Shown here: in pieces, positions 1 to 8,401 of the stretch
Layout of the letters: each line of letters begins with the position of its first letter
Numbering within the stretch: position 1 is the first letter of the stretch
Source of the DNA: Sulfuritalea sp.
GTDB lineage: Bacteria; Pseudomonadota; Gammaproteobacteria; Burkholderiales; Rhodocyclaceae
Direction of reading: 5' to 3'
NCBI GenBank assembly: GCA_023229685.1
Contig: JALNYT010000001.1
Location: 248,001 to 312,000 of the forward strand
Length of the DNA: 64,000 nt
Made by a program: the position numbers and the translations under genes
The notes under the pieces: generated by a model
Database searches by the model: none
Told to the model about the DNA's origin: nothing
Seen by the model: only the letters and a program-made list of their open reading frames with translations

Positions 1-883
1 GCTTCGGCGTGGCCTTGACCGAAATGCCCAGGTCGAGACTTGCGGGCATGTCGAAATTACCCTGGCCGGCGAACAGGTCCTTGTACTTGTCGAACTTGCT
101 CATCTTCATTTTGGTGGTATAGGCGGCACCCAAGGTCACCGTCTCTGAAACATTGCCCATCCAGCCCAGTTTCAGACCATAGCCGTGGGAGTCGTCATAC
201 CCACGATTCGTCAGGTAATTGTTACCGGCGAGCGGCGTAAATGGCGCCGGAGTAAAGCCGTAAAAGCCGTCCAGGCCCTGAGCCGCGAACTTCTGATAAC
301 CCAACAGCAGGGAAACGCCAAACGAATGGTTCTTATTGACTTTCATCGAGAAAGTCGGCGCGACGATCAACTGCACCAGGTTCATTCCGAGGTTGCCGGT
401 ACCGCACAGCATGTTAAACGGAGCCGCCCCAGCGCCGCCCGGATTAAAGTTGGAGCAAAGACTGGCGGCTCCAATTTGGCCGCCGTTGAAGTTGGTATTC
501 ATGCCACCGTTGCCATAAACGCTGACGCCGGCAGACATGTCCCAACCCAGCATCTTGTTGTAGCCAAATTCCGGAACGTAGAAGAGGTTGCTGCTGCTAT
601 CTACCTTGCCATCTACGGAAACGCCCGGCGTGGTACTCCCGGTGCGCTCTACGCTGCGCCGCGGGCTGAATAGATCCAAGCCGATATCCAACCTGTCCCC
701 GGCCCAAACCATGCTGGCGGGGTTGTTCGCCCCGCCCATCGAATCAGAAGCCGTCGCGGTAGCTACACCGCCCATACCCTTGGCTTTCATGCCGTAACCG
801 TGCGCGAAATAGCCGTCGGTCGCAAATGCGGAACCGGATGCAGCGGCAACAGCCAAAAGTGCTGCGATTTTTTTCATTTTCAT
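1..883 (-). CDS. OmpP1/FadL-family outer membrane transporter, C-terminal part outside the window
   Basis: Outer membrane beta-barrel of the FadL/OmpP1/TodX family, which takes up hydrophobic substrates such as long-chain fatty acids or aromatics. About 294 residues are present and the frame is still open at base 1. It starts at 883 (MKMKKIAALLAV) after a GGGAGAG ribosome site and begins with a signal peptide ending near the AFA-TDGYF junction. Family traits are the N-terminal TDGYFAHGYG stretch, the following GMGG and NPASMVWAG segments (the NPA motif of the FadL hatch) and a later NFDMPAS segment. It is the last gene of the minus-strand run after soeABC-tusA-dsrE2, but a 115-base gap suggests its own promoter. 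The substrate cannot be told from sequence. Confidence 0.85.
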   Translation of the reverse strand, partial: MKMKKIAALLAVAAASGSAFATDGYFAHGYGMKAKGMGGVATATASDSMGGANNPASMVWAGDRLDIGLDLFSPRRSVERTGSTTPGVSVDGKVDSSSNLFYVPEFGYNKMLGWDMSAGVSVYGNGGMNTNFNGGQIGAASLCSNFNPGGAGAAPFNMLCGTGNLGMNLVQLIVAPTFSMKVNKNHSFGVSLLLGYQKFAAQGLDGFYGFTPAPFTPLAGNNYLTNRGYDDSHGYGLKLGWMGNVSETVTLGAAYTTKMKMSKFDKYKDLFAGQGNFDMPASLDLGISVKATPK

Positions 884-998
884 TCTGATCTCTCCCAGGG
901 GCGGTTCAGTTAATTTCAATGGTTTATAGATTTAAACTAAAGTGACGTCAGAAGTCCAGACGAGCAGCGTAACAGTCTGGACTACTGTCGCATTCTTG

Positions 999-1613
999 CT
1001 ACATGAACAGACTGACATCTGCTTTCTGGGCCATCGGCAGGAAAGTGGCCGCGCCGGCGTAGTCGAGACCGGGAATGAAGTCGTCGTGACTGAAACCGAA
1101 CAGATCGACCGTCATCTGGCAGGCGATGAACTTGACATCGGCTTCCAGCGCCAGTCCGCGAAGTTCATCGATGGTGGCAACGCCGTTGTTCTTGATGGTC
1201 TGTTGCATCAGCATCGTGGCGACGGTCTCGAAACCGGGCACGCCAGCCTGAATGATGTTGGGAATGTTCCAGTTGATGCCCTTGAACCAGTCCGGGCCGA
1301 ACGGCATTTTCATCGGCATGCCGGGGTTGCCGAGCGGACTCACCTTCAGGTCGGAGACGTCTTTCTTCAGCAGGTTCAAGCCGTAGAAGGTAAAGAAGAT
1401 CGACACGTCCCAGCCCAATGCCGCCGCCGTGGAGCCGAGAATGAAAGGGGGGTAGGCCCAGTCCAGCGTGCCACGAGTGGCGATGATGGCCATCGATGGC
1501 GTTCTCGATTCTTCGCGCTGGCGCAACGCCTCCTCAAGCTTCTGCGGCAGCAATTCCTCCAGGCGACGATTGACGAGTTCTTCGATGTTGGCAATTTCGG
1601 GGGTGGCACCCAT
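999..1613 (-). CDS. dsrE2: DsrE2-family sulfur carrier protein
   Basis: 204-residue protein of the DsrE2/DsrE-F-like family, small proteins thought to take part in cytoplasmic persulfide transfer with TusA and rhodaneses in sulfur oxidisers. An N-terminal charged helix (residues 8-36) precedes the DsrE-like fold, which begins at MAIIATRGTLDWAY (41-54). The conserved cysteine is C165 in the FIACQMTVDLFG motif, the expected sulfur-binding residue. Start at 1613 is preceded by AGGAGAAG. The gene lies 272 bases downstream of tusA on the same strand, so the pair fits a TusA-DsrE2 relay next to soeABC; no rhodanese gene of the usual rhd-tusA-dsrE2 set is present here. Family call is firm; the partner is inferred. 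Confidence 0.85.
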   Translation of the reverse strand: MGATPEIANIEELVNRRLEELLPQKLEEALRQREESRTPSMAIIATRGTLDWAYPPFILGSTAAALGWDVSIFFTFYGLNLLKKDVSDLKVSPLGNPGMPMKMPFGPDWFKGINWNIPNIIQAGVPGFETVATMLMQQTIKNNGVATIDELRGLALEADVKFIACQMTVDLFGFSHDDFIPGLDYAGAATFLPMAQKADVSLFM

Positions 1614-1885
1614 ATCTCTTCTCCTGGCCTAAATGACCATCAAGCTTCATGATTAAACAAATTGCAGTGCAGCATCCAGACGATTCTTTCTATGGCCCTA
1701 TAGCCAACGATGATAGAAAGTCGGCGCCGCCATGGTGGCTCACGCCTGGATGAGTTGCATTGACTACGGCCCGCCCGCAGGCAGGCCGTTTTGTGTTGCC
1801 GGCCTCCGAACCGGAATCTCCGGCGCGCAAAGCCAGGCGAAAGGCAGGGAGAGCATATCCCTTGCGAACGCTGAAGAGCCGCAGC
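1614..1885. other. Intergenic region between tusA and dsrE2
   Basis: No convincing gene. It holds an inverted pair TTTCTAT (1687-1693) and ATAGAAA (1713-1719), followed by a weak relative of the dispersed GCCAGCGCCGAC motif (1718-1735, reverse). A hairpin, ACGGCC...GGCCGT, spans 1766-1789. These could be the end of a tusA transcript and a promoter for dsrE2, but no clear -35/-10 pair was recognised. Confidence 0.35.
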
Positions 1886-2113
1886 CTACTTGCGCTTCAT
1901 GAAGAATTCGAATTCCTTGTCCTTTTCCGCGCTGGCAAGCAGTTCATTGCCGGTCTGCTTGGCGAACGCGGCGAAATCTTTCACCGAACCGGGATCGGTG
2001 GCGATGATGCGCAACACTTGGCCCGACTGCAGCTCGGCCAGCGACTTCTTGGCGCGCAGAATGGGAAGCGGACAGTTAAGGCCGCGGGCGTCTAGTTCCT
2101 TGTCGAAGTTCAT
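1886..2113 (-). CDS. tusA: TusA-family sulfurtransferase / sulfur carrier
   Basis: 75-residue TusA (SirA/YedF) protein. Members carry a persulfide on a conserved cysteine and hand sulfur to partner proteins in the cytoplasm. The signature LNCPLPILRAKK holds the CPxP motif with the active cysteine at residue 14; length is typical of the family. The start at 2113 follows AGAGGAAAAAAC. It lies 93 bases after soeC and before dsrE2, in the layout expected of sulfur oxidisers, where TusA brings sulfane sulfur to the oxidation machinery. Its acceptor is not visible in the window: no dsr or sHdr lipoate cluster is present. Confidence 0.92.
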   Translation of the reverse strand: MNFDKELDARGLNCPLPILRAKKSLAELQSGQVLRIIATDPGSVKDFAAFAKQTGNELLASAEKDKEFEFFMKRK

Positions 2114-2206
2114 GTTTTTTCCTCTCTCGTGACTTGGTTATGGTGATACGGGTCTACCAATTTAGCATTCGATAATATAACTAAAGGCCCTTGGCGACAA
2201 CGGGGT

Positions 2207-3184
2207 TTACGCGATCGACTGGTAGTACAGGTTCTGCGGATGATTGGCCTGGGCGAAGAAGAACCAGCGTTCGGCCAGCAAGCCTGCGTACTGCACGACA
2301 AATGCAACCGCCAGCACGGCTGCACCACCTTGCATGCCGGACAGCAGCAACAGCAACGGCACTGGAAACACGGCGACGATGAAAAACCACTTCACGCCGC
2401 GCAGGACGGCGACCGGCTGGCCGTGAAAGAACTCGCGCGTGTTGAAACTGCCGCCCATGAAGCCCTGCGTGTTTTGCACAATGCGCGGATGTTTGATGCC
2501 GATTGCGGTCTGCAAAGTGGATTTCGGCTTCAGCCGCGCATTGCGATAGAGCGAGGCGCTACGGCTGACCAGCCCCAGCAGGGTGATGATCGCCGCCCAG
2601 CCGCCCAGGAAGCTGACCAGTTCCGGTGCCGTCACTGCGGCAAAAGCGGCGGCAAGGGTGAACCCGGAGGCGCCGCCGAGCAGGATGTAATTGATGACCG
2701 TCAGCGGCGAATGCCATTCACCGAGAAACTTCAGGCAGGCGTAGATCATTGCCGTACAGATGAACAAGGCAAAGGCAAGCAGAGTGCCGGCCACACCCAG
2801 AATCGCGGTGGGATCGACCGGCAAGCCGCCGGGCAGGGCCATCAGCAGCGGATGCCAGTCCATCCAGTGGGCCAGTCCATAGAGGAAGACCACGCCCATG
2901 AAGGCAGGCAGCACGATCACCTCGCGCGACAGCCATGAAGTCCGCCACATGGCGGCGGAACGCCAGGCGCGCTCGGGGTGCCCCAGATGAAGAAACGAGG
3001 CGCCCAGACCGGCGACCAGCAGCACGAGCGCCAGCAGGCTGCCCTGGCCGTAGAAGGCGTGTGCGTCCGGTTGCGGCAGCAGCTTGAAGGCGGCGTAGGA
3101 CTGCACGGTGAACAGCGCGAGAAACAGGCCCTGCGCGGCGCCGATCAGAGTGGTCAGAAAGATGACGGAAAATGCTGGGTGCAT
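2207..3184 (-). CDS. soeC: SoeC-like membrane anchor subunit (NrfD/DmsC type)
   Basis: 325-residue polytopic protein of the DmsC/NrfD class, the quinone-facing membrane anchor of the sulfite-oxidising enzyme SoeABC. About eight hydrophobic helices run through the sequence, beginning at residue 1 (MHPAFSVIFLTTLIGAAQG). The HLGHPERAWRS segment in the second loop is typical of DmsC-like anchors. The start at 3184 is chosen because it begins the first helix; extending upstream would add about 60 basic, non-conserved residues overlapping soeB. It follows soeB by 17 bases. Electrons from sulfite would pass SoeA to SoeB to SoeC to the quinone pool. A DMSO or polysulfide reductase subunit is the alternative, made less likely by the apr/sat/tusA context. 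Confidence 0.85.
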   Translation of the reverse strand: MHPAFSVIFLTTLIGAAQGLFLALFTVQSYAAFKLLPQPDAHAFYGQGSLLALVLLVAGLGASFLHLGHPERAWRSAAMWRTSWLSREVIVLPAFMGVVFLYGLAHWMDWHPLLMALPGGLPVDPTAILGVAGTLLAFALFICTAMIYACLKFLGEWHSPLTVINYILLGGASGFTLAAAFAAVTAPELVSFLGGWAAIITLLGLVSRSASLYRNARLKPKSTLQTAIGIKHPRIVQNTQGFMGGSFNTREFFHGQPVAVLRGVKWFFIVAVFPVPLLLLLSGMQGGAAVLAVAFVVQYAGLLAERWFFFAQANHPQNLYYQSIA

Positions 3185-3201
3185 GTCGGTTGGTGGTCCG
3201 C

Positions 3202-3933
3202 TTACCAGGTGGTGACGTCGTCGAGGGTCGGCTCGCTCATGGCCGGCCGCGGCAACTGGCGATCGACCTTGAGCGGGTTGTCGGCGCGCTCGAGTTCGTC
3301 CTCGTGAATCTTGATGCGGGTCTTGCGCCGCGGCAGATAGTGGTTGGCCGGGTGCGTGCCCCACTCGGGCATCAGCGCATAGCCACCGCTTTCGCGGATC
3401 GCGATCGACACCGCGGACTGGGGGTCGTGGATATCGCCGAACAGCCGCGCCGAGGTCGGGCAGGCCTTGACACAGGACGGCTTGCGATCGTCCTCGGTCA
3501 TCGAGGTATCGTAGATTCGATCAACGCACAGGGTGCATTTCTTCATCACCTGCTGCTGCTCGTCGAGTTCGCGCGCACCGTAAGGGCAGGCCCAGGAGCA
3601 ATACTTGCAGCCGATGCACTTGTCGTAATCGACGAGTACGATGCCGTCCTCCTTGCGCTTGTAGGAGGCCCCCGTCGGGCACACCGGCACACAGGGAGGA
3701 TCCTCGCAATGCAGGCAGGATTTCGGAAAATGCACCGTCTCCGTGTTGGGGAATTCGCCCACCTCGAAGGTCTGCACCCGATTGAAGAAGGTTCCCGTCG
3801 GATCGGCGCCATACGGGTTCTGATCGACCATCGGCCCGGCGCTGCCCGCCGTGTTCCACTCCTTGCAGGAGGTCACGCAGGCCTGGCAGCCAACGCAGAC
3901 GTTGAGATCGATGACCAGCGCGAGTTGGGTCAT
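3202..3933 (-). CDS. soeB: SoeB-like iron-sulfur subunit with four [4Fe-4S] clusters
   Basis: 243-residue ferredoxin-like electron transfer subunit of the molybdoenzyme complex. Sixteen cysteines fall in four groups typical of the DmsB/PsrB/SoeB fold: C13-C16-C19-C23, C73-C76-C81-C85, C106-C109-C112-C116 and C133-C136-C154-C158. There is no signal peptide, so it acts in the cytoplasm, matching SoeABC rather than periplasmic polysulfide reductases. It stands between soeA and soeC. It is separated from soeA by 148 bases that are mostly filled by an imperfect inverted-repeat element, unusual inside such an operon. Confidence 0.9.
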   Translation of the reverse strand: MTQLALVIDLNVCVGCQACVTSCKEWNTAGSAGPMVDQNPYGADPTGTFFNRVQTFEVGEFPNTETVHFPKSCLHCEDPPCVPVCPTGASYKRKEDGIVLVDYDKCIGCKYCSWACPYGARELDEQQQVMKKCTLCVDRIYDTSMTEDDRKPSCVKACPTSARLFGDIHDPQSAVSIAIRESGGYALMPEWGTHPANHYLPRRKTRIKIHEDELERADNPLKVDRQLPRPAMSEPTLDDVTTW

Positions 3934-3939
3934 AAGGCT

Positions 3940-4070
3940 AAAACCTTTTTAGCCACAAAGGACACAGAGGGCACAGAGAAAGACAAGACAGGTTTTCCTC
4001 TGTGATCTCTGTTGCCTGCCCGCGAGGCGGAATCCCATGCACGCAGAGCGCCTCTGTGGCGAATGGTTTT
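3940..4070. repeat. Imperfect inverted-repeat element between soeA and soeB
   Basis: About 131 bases with complementary ends: the left side begins AAAACC and holds GCCACAAAGG, and the right side holds CCTCTGTGGC and ends GGTTTT. Inside are further GGACACAGAGG / CCTCTGTG words that can pair with each other. The 'ccacaaaggacacagagg' word type recurs in intergenic DNA of many bacteria (recalled, not searched). It looks like a miniature non-coding element that could fold into a long hairpin in the soe transcript. No open reading frame was recognised. Confidence 0.6.
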
Positions 4071-4081
4071 GATCTTCAGGA

Positions 4082-6982
4082 TCATTTGAACAACTTCCCG
4101 ACGTAGGCGAGAACGCTGCTGCGGGTCTTCATCCCGGGATAGGGCTTCATCGGCTCGAACTGGGGCGAAGTCACCGCCGTCTCGCCAGCGCCGACTTTGT
4201 AAATCCTCACCCGAACGTCATACCACGCCGCTTGGCCGGTAATCGGGTCGGAGTTGGAAATCCGCTGTCCATTCGACGACCCGGCGCTTGCCGGGAGTTC
4301 TTCCGAAATCAGATGATTGAGCAGGAAGCCTTTCTGCGACTCGTTGGCGTCGGGCGTCAGGTTCCACGCCCCCGCTGCCTTGCCGATCGCGTTCCAGGTC
4401 CATACCGTGCCGGGCTCCACCGCCTCTGAGTGGCGCGCCATGCAGCGCACCTTGCCCCATTGCGACTCGACCCAGATCCAGTCGCCGTCGGCGATGCCCT
4501 GCTGGAGTGCGGTCAGGGTATTGACGAAGAGATAGTTGTGGGTATGGATCTGGCGCAGCCAAGCGTTCTGCGAATCCCAGGAGTGATACATCGCCATCGG
4601 CCGTTGCGTCACCGCGGCGAGCGGGTACTTGTGCTTGTCGGTGACCTGCGCTTCGAGCGAATCATAGTAGAAGGGCAGCGGATCGAAATAGGTCTCGATG
4701 CGCTTCTTCAGATGCTCCGGCGGCTTGCGCGTCAGGCCCTTGCCCTGGGCCGCGCTGCGAAAGCGCTGCAGCACTTCGGAATACAGATGGATCAGGATCG
4801 GCTCGCCATAGCGCGTGATGCGGTTGCGCTGCGACCATTCGAGATAGCCCTTGTTCCAGTTGCGCATGTACTGGTAGGACTTGGGCAGTTCGTAATGGAA
4901 CACACAATTGTTCTTGGCGTACATCTCCCACTGGTTCGGGTTCGGCTCGCCGCGCAGGAATTTCTCGCCGCCCTTGCCGCGCCAGCCGGCCAGAAAGCCG
5001 ATGCCGGATCCCGGCTCGGTTTCGTAATTGATAATGAAATCGGGATAGTCGCGGAACTTGCGCGCGCCTTCCTTGGTGACGAAGGCAGGAAGTTTCAGGC
5101 GCGTGCCGAGTTCGATCAGCACCTCCTGAAACGGCTTGCAATCGCCCGACACTGCCACCACCGGGATGCGTACCGAATCGACCGGGCCGTCGAACTCGGA
5201 AATCGGCCGGTCGAGCATGGACATCACGTCATGCCGTTCGAGATAGGTCGTATCCGGCAGGATCAGGTCGGCATAGGCCGTCATCTCGGAATGGAAGGCG
5301 TCGCAGACGACGAGAAAGGGGATCTTGAATTCGCCGGCGTTTGGCCCCTCTGTGTCCTTGTCGTTCAGCATCATCCGCACTTCGCTGGTGTTCATGGTCG
5401 AGTTCCATGACATGTTGGCCATGAAAATCAGCAGCGTGTCGATACGGTAGGGGTCGCCGCGCCAGGCATTGGTGATGGCGTTGTGCATCAGGCCGTGCAC
5501 CGACAGCGGATACTCCCACGAGAACGCCTTGTCGAGCCGCACCGGGCTGCCGTCATCATTGACGAACAGGTCGTCGGGATCGGACGGCCAGCCCAGCACC
5601 ATGCCGTCGAGGGGATGATTCGGCTGCACCGCCCGCGGATCGTTGGGGGTGCGCGCGCAGGGCGGGATCGGGCGCGGAAACGGCGCCTTGTGGCGGAAGC
5701 CGCCGGGGCGATCGATGGTGCCCAGTAGCGACATCAGGATCGCCAGCGCGCGTATGGTCTGGAAGCCGTTGCTGTGCGCCGCAAGACCGCGCATGGCGTG
5801 GAAGGCCACCGGATTGCCGGTCACCGTGTCGTGCTCATTGCCCCAGGAATCGGTCCACGCAATCGGCAGTTCGATCTTCTGGTCGCGCGCGGTGACGCCC
5901 ATCTCGTGCGCCAACTGACGGATCACGTCGACCGGAATGCCGGTGATCTGGCTCGCCCATTCCGGCGTGTAGTCCTTGACCCGCTCCTGCAGCAGTTGAA
6001 ATGCCGGCTTTACCTGCGTTCCGTCCTGCAGTTTGAAATCGCCCAGCAGGTAGGGGTCGGCGCCGGCGGTGTGCGTCACCACCGCGTGATCGGTGTTGCG
6101 GTCCCACCAGAGTTTGTCCTGCGGCTCGTAGCAGGCTTCTTCGGTCGGCACTTCGGTGCGCACGAAGAAGCCGAACTCGTCGCTGGTGTCGCTGACATTG
6201 ATCAGTTGTCCGGCGTTGCTGTACTTGACCAGGAAGTCGCGATCGTACAAACCGGTGACGATGATCTCGTGGATGATCGCCAGCAGCAACGCGCCATCCG
6301 TACCGGGGCGGATCGGCACCCACTCGTCGGCGATGGCCGAATAGCCGGTGCGCACCGGATTGATCGAAATGAAGCGCCCGCCATCGCGCTTGAACTTCGA
6401 CAGCGCGATCTTCAGCGGATTCGAATGGTGATCTTCGGCGGTGCCGATCATGACAAACAGCTTGGCGCGATCCAGATCCGGGCCGCCAAATTCCCAGAAC
6501 GAGCCGCCGATCGTGTAAATCATCCCGGCCGCCATGTTCACCGAACAGAAGCCGCCGTGCGCCGCATAGTTGGGCGTACCGAACTGGCGCGCGAACATGC
6601 CGGTCAGCGCCTGCATCTGGTCGCGGCCGGTAAATAGGGCGAACTTCTTCGGATCGGTGGCGCGGATCTTTCCGAGGCGTTCGGCCAGCGTGGCGAAGGC
6701 TTCGTCCCACTCGATTTCTTCGAACTCGCCGGCGCCGCGCTCGGCCCCCGCCTTGCGCTTCAGGGGCTTGAGCAGGCGCGCCGGCGAATACTGCTTCATG
6801 ATGCCCGACGAACCCTTGGCGCAGATCACGCCCTTGTTCAGCGGATGATCCGGATTGCCGTCTATGTAGCGCACCACGCCGTCGCGCAAATGCACCCGGA
6901 TGCCGCAGCGGCAGGCGCACATGTAGCAGGTCGTGTTCTTGACTTCCTGAATCGAAGGAGAGGGGGTTTCAGTGGCTTGCAT
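4082..6982 (-). CDS. soeA: SoeA-like molybdopterin catalytic subunit, sulfite-oxidising enzyme
   Basis: 966-residue molybdopterin-dinucleotide oxidoreductase of the DMSO reductase superfamily, expected to oxidise sulfite to sulfate in the cytoplasm with SoeB and SoeC. The N-terminal [4Fe-4S] site is C19-x2-C22-x3-C26-x27-C54, followed by the three molybdopterin domains and a C-terminal dinucleotide-binding domain near residues 800-960. There is no twin-arginine signal, which separates SoeA from periplasmic PsrA/PhsA relatives. The start at 6982 (MQATETP) puts the cluster at the usual distance; an upstream ATG at 7027 is possible and neither has a strong ribosome site. The C-terminal region carries one copy of the dispersed motif (4173-4198), read as KVGAGETA. 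SoeA rather than another family member is inferred from the soluble N-terminus and the apr/sat/tusA setting. Confidence 0.85.
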   Translation of the reverse strand: MQATETPSPSIQEVKNTTCYMCACRCGIRVHLRDGVVRYIDGNPDHPLNKGVICAKGSSGIMKQYSPARLLKPLKRKAGAERGAGEFEEIEWDEAFATLAERLGKIRATDPKKFALFTGRDQMQALTGMFARQFGTPNYAAHGGFCSVNMAAGMIYTIGGSFWEFGGPDLDRAKLFVMIGTAEDHHSNPLKIALSKFKRDGGRFISINPVRTGYSAIADEWVPIRPGTDGALLLAIIHEIIVTGLYDRDFLVKYSNAGQLINVSDTSDEFGFFVRTEVPTEEACYEPQDKLWWDRNTDHAVVTHTAGADPYLLGDFKLQDGTQVKPAFQLLQERVKDYTPEWASQITGIPVDVIRQLAHEMGVTARDQKIELPIAWTDSWGNEHDTVTGNPVAFHAMRGLAAHSNGFQTIRALAILMSLLGTIDRPGGFRHKAPFPRPIPPCARTPNDPRAVQPNHPLDGMVLGWPSDPDDLFVNDDGSPVRLDKAFSWEYPLSVHGLMHNAITNAWRGDPYRIDTLLIFMANMSWNSTMNTSEVRMMLNDKDTEGPNAGEFKIPFLVVCDAFHSEMTAYADLILPDTTYLERHDVMSMLDRPISEFDGPVDSVRIPVVAVSGDCKPFQEVLIELGTRLKLPAFVTKEGARKFRDYPDFIINYETEPGSGIGFLAGWRGKGGEKFLRGEPNPNQWEMYAKNNCVFHYELPKSYQYMRNWNKGYLEWSQRNRITRYGEPILIHLYSEVLQRFRSAAQGKGLTRKPPEHLKKRIETYFDPLPFYYDSLEAQVTDKHKYPLAAVTQRPMAMYHSWDSQNAWLRQIHTHNYLFVNTLTALQQGIADGDWIWVESQWGKVRCMARHSEAVEPGTVWTWNAIGKAAGAWNLTPDANESQKGFLLNHLISEELPASAGSSNGQRISNSDPITGQAAWYDVRVRIYKVGAGETAVTSPQFEPMKPYPGMKTRSSVLAYVGKLFK
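4173..4198 (+). repeat. Dispersed motif copy 1 (exact GCCAGCGCCGAC core), inside soeA
   Basis: CGCCGTCTC followed by the exact 12-mer at 4184-4195 and TTT. It matches the window-wide consensus CGCCGTnnnGCCAGCGCCGACTTTC. In the soeA frame the opposite strand reads KVGAGETA. Confidence 0.6.
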
Positions 6983-7077
6983 GAAGGTAAGTGCGAGGTA
7001 AGTGCGCACCTGCGCGGGCGGGCACATTAGAAAGTCACGATATTCTGACGATAAGCACGGCCTTGGCACAAGGGGAT

Positions 7078-7097
7078 AATTTCTATTTTTGGATAAG
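7078..7097 (-). promoter_or_regulatory. Shared upstream motif of soeA (pairs with the one before sat)
   Basis: The plus strand reads ATTTCTATTT, two variable bases, then GGATAAG, 96-115 bases upstream of the soeA start. The same word with 17 of 19 identical positions lies 76-95 bases upstream of sat in the same orientation. GGATAA is repeated 17 bases apart here (from 7074 and from 7091), as for a direct-repeat operator. A common sulfur regulator is inferred; none was identified. Confidence 0.45.
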
Positions 7098-7175
7098 CAA
7101 CAGTGATTGCGCGAATTCGGCCGGCCGCTGTACAGTACGCGCCCCATCCAGCCCACTGCTCAAGAGCGAATAGCG

Positions 7176-7574
7176 ATGAACATCCCTGACTTCACCGACA
7201 CCGAATGGCAACTGGTCAGCCAGATTCTGCTCGAGCGCTATAGCCGTCTGGTTCCGCTGCAATCGGCCGACGTCGAGCTGCAACTCGACCCCGCCAGCGA
7301 GGCACTGACGACGTGCCCCTCGCTTTACTGGAGCGAACTCGGCGCCGAGTTCATCGTCAGCAAGCTCGGGGAGCAGCGCTTCCGCTGCCAGTTCTTCTAT
7401 TCGGCCGACGAGCAGTTCGGCACCGGGCGGGATGTCTATGACAATCTCGGCGATTGCGTGACCAACCTGCTGCAGCTTCAGGCCGACCACCACGGTACGC
7501 GCTTCTCCGCGCTGCCCCTCGGCAACCAGACCCCGGAGCAGGACGACGACTATCACGGCCCGCTGGTGATATGA
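7176..7574 (+). CDS. Conserved hypothetical protein, 132 aa
   Basis: Not recognised. A soluble 132-residue acidic protein without signal peptide or membrane segment. It has three scattered cysteines, an N-terminal TEWQLVSQILLERY helix and an acidic DDD near the C-terminus. The start at 7176 (MNIPDF) is preferred over upstream ones because the stretch before it is promoter-like and basic. It diverges from soeA and is the first gene of a three-gene operon; its stop overlaps the next start in an ATGA, so the two are probably translationally coupled. Codon use is strongly GC-ending, as in real genes here. Confidence 0.75.
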   Translation: MNIPDFTDTEWQLVSQILLERYSRLVPLQSADVELQLDPASEALTTCPSLYWSELGAEFIVSKLGEQRFRCQFFYSADEQFGTGRDVYDNLGDCVTNLLQLQADHHGTRFSALPLGNQTPEQDDDYHGPLVI

Positions 7575-7759
7575 CGCTGGAGAAGGCGCGCCAGTTGCTC
7601 GGCACCCAAGTAAGCTTCGGCGGCGGCTACAACCGCAATGCTGCGCGCCTGATCCTGGCCGAAGTGGCGCGGGAGCATGGCCAGGCGGCGGCAGACGCCC
7701 TGATCCGCGAGCTTCGCCTCGACCAACTTTTCGGTTTTTCAACCGGCAAGACACAATGA
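7571..7759 (+). CDS. Small hypothetical protein, 62 aa
   Basis: A 62-residue soluble protein of unknown function, mostly helical by eye (EKARQLLG, AARLILAEVAREHG, AADALIRELRLDQLFG). It starts inside the stop of the gene before (ATGA at 7571) and its own stop overlaps the next start (ATGA at 7756). It is therefore tied by translation to both neighbours. The sequence reads like a small helix bundle with a glycine-rich turn (SFGGGYNRN). No motif names a function. Confidence 0.7.
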   Translation: MTLEKARQLLGTQVSFGGGYNRNAARLILAEVAREHGQAAADALIRELRLDQLFGFSTGKTQ

Positions 7760-8289
7760 AGATCTGCATCCTCTCCGACAGCCATGACCGCGGCCCGATG
7801 ATGGCGGCAGCAGTCGCCGCGGCCAGGGACGAGGGCGCCGAAGCCGTGATCCACTGTGGCGACATCATCGGCGGCAATACGCTCAAGGCATCGCTCAAGC
7901 TGGGACTGCCGATCCATGCCATACATGGCAACAACCTCGGCGACCCGGTGTCTATCGCCCGCATCGCCTGCCACTCGGAAGAGCAACTGCACTATCACGG
8001 CCAGGACGCCATCATCGAACTGGGTGGCCGGCGCATCTTCCTCACCCACTATCCCCACATCGGCCACGGCATGGCCTGCACCGGTGATTACGACCTGGTC
8101 TGCTGCGGCCACAGCCACGAAGCAGAGATCCGGCAACAGGCCAACATCGGGGGCGGCCTCACCTGGCTGGTCAATCCCGGTACCGTCGCCGGTCTCGGCG
8201 CGCCGGTAGCCACCTGGATATTCGGCGACCTGGACACGATGAAATTCGAAATCCGCGAACTGGCCACTGCCTCCGCGACAAGCTGCTAA
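7756..8289 (+). CDS. YfcE/MJ0936-type metallophosphoesterase
   Basis: 177-residue calcineurin-like phosphoesterase of the small YfcE class, which hydrolyses phosphodiesters with two metal ions in the cytoplasm. All five signature blocks are visible: DSHD (D8, H10), HCGD, GNN, THYPHIGHG and GHSHE. The length is usual for the class. It is the last gene of the three-gene operon, overlapping its neighbour by four bases. The natural substrate is not predictable; members have been assayed on model phosphodiesters and, in some lineages, cyclic nucleotides. No link with the flanking sulfur genes is evident beyond position. Confidence 0.88.
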   Translation: MKICILSDSHDRGPMMAAAVAAARDEGAEAVIHCGDIIGGNTLKASLKLGLPIHAIHGNNLGDPVSIARIACHSEEQLHYHGQDAIIELGGRRIFLTHYPHIGHGMACTGDYDLVCCGHSHEAEIRQQANIGGGLTWLVNPGTVAGLGAPVATWIFGDLDTMKFEIRELATASATSC

Positions 8290-8401
8290 AGAAATTCTGC
8301 AGGCGCCACCGCCGGGCAGTTCAGGGGCATTCAGCTTTTCTATTCGAACATTGGAAGATTACACAGGCCGAAACCTCAGCAACCGCTAATATTCGCAGCG
8401 C

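Noticed and set aside
999..1652. Long open frame on the plus strand opposite dsrE2
   Set aside because: It is a mirror of the GC-rich dsrE2 codons; the minus-strand frame encodes a recognised family.
1766..1789. Hairpin ACGGCC...GGCCGT as tusA terminator
   Set aside because: No T-run follows in the tusA direction; noted only in the intergenic entry.
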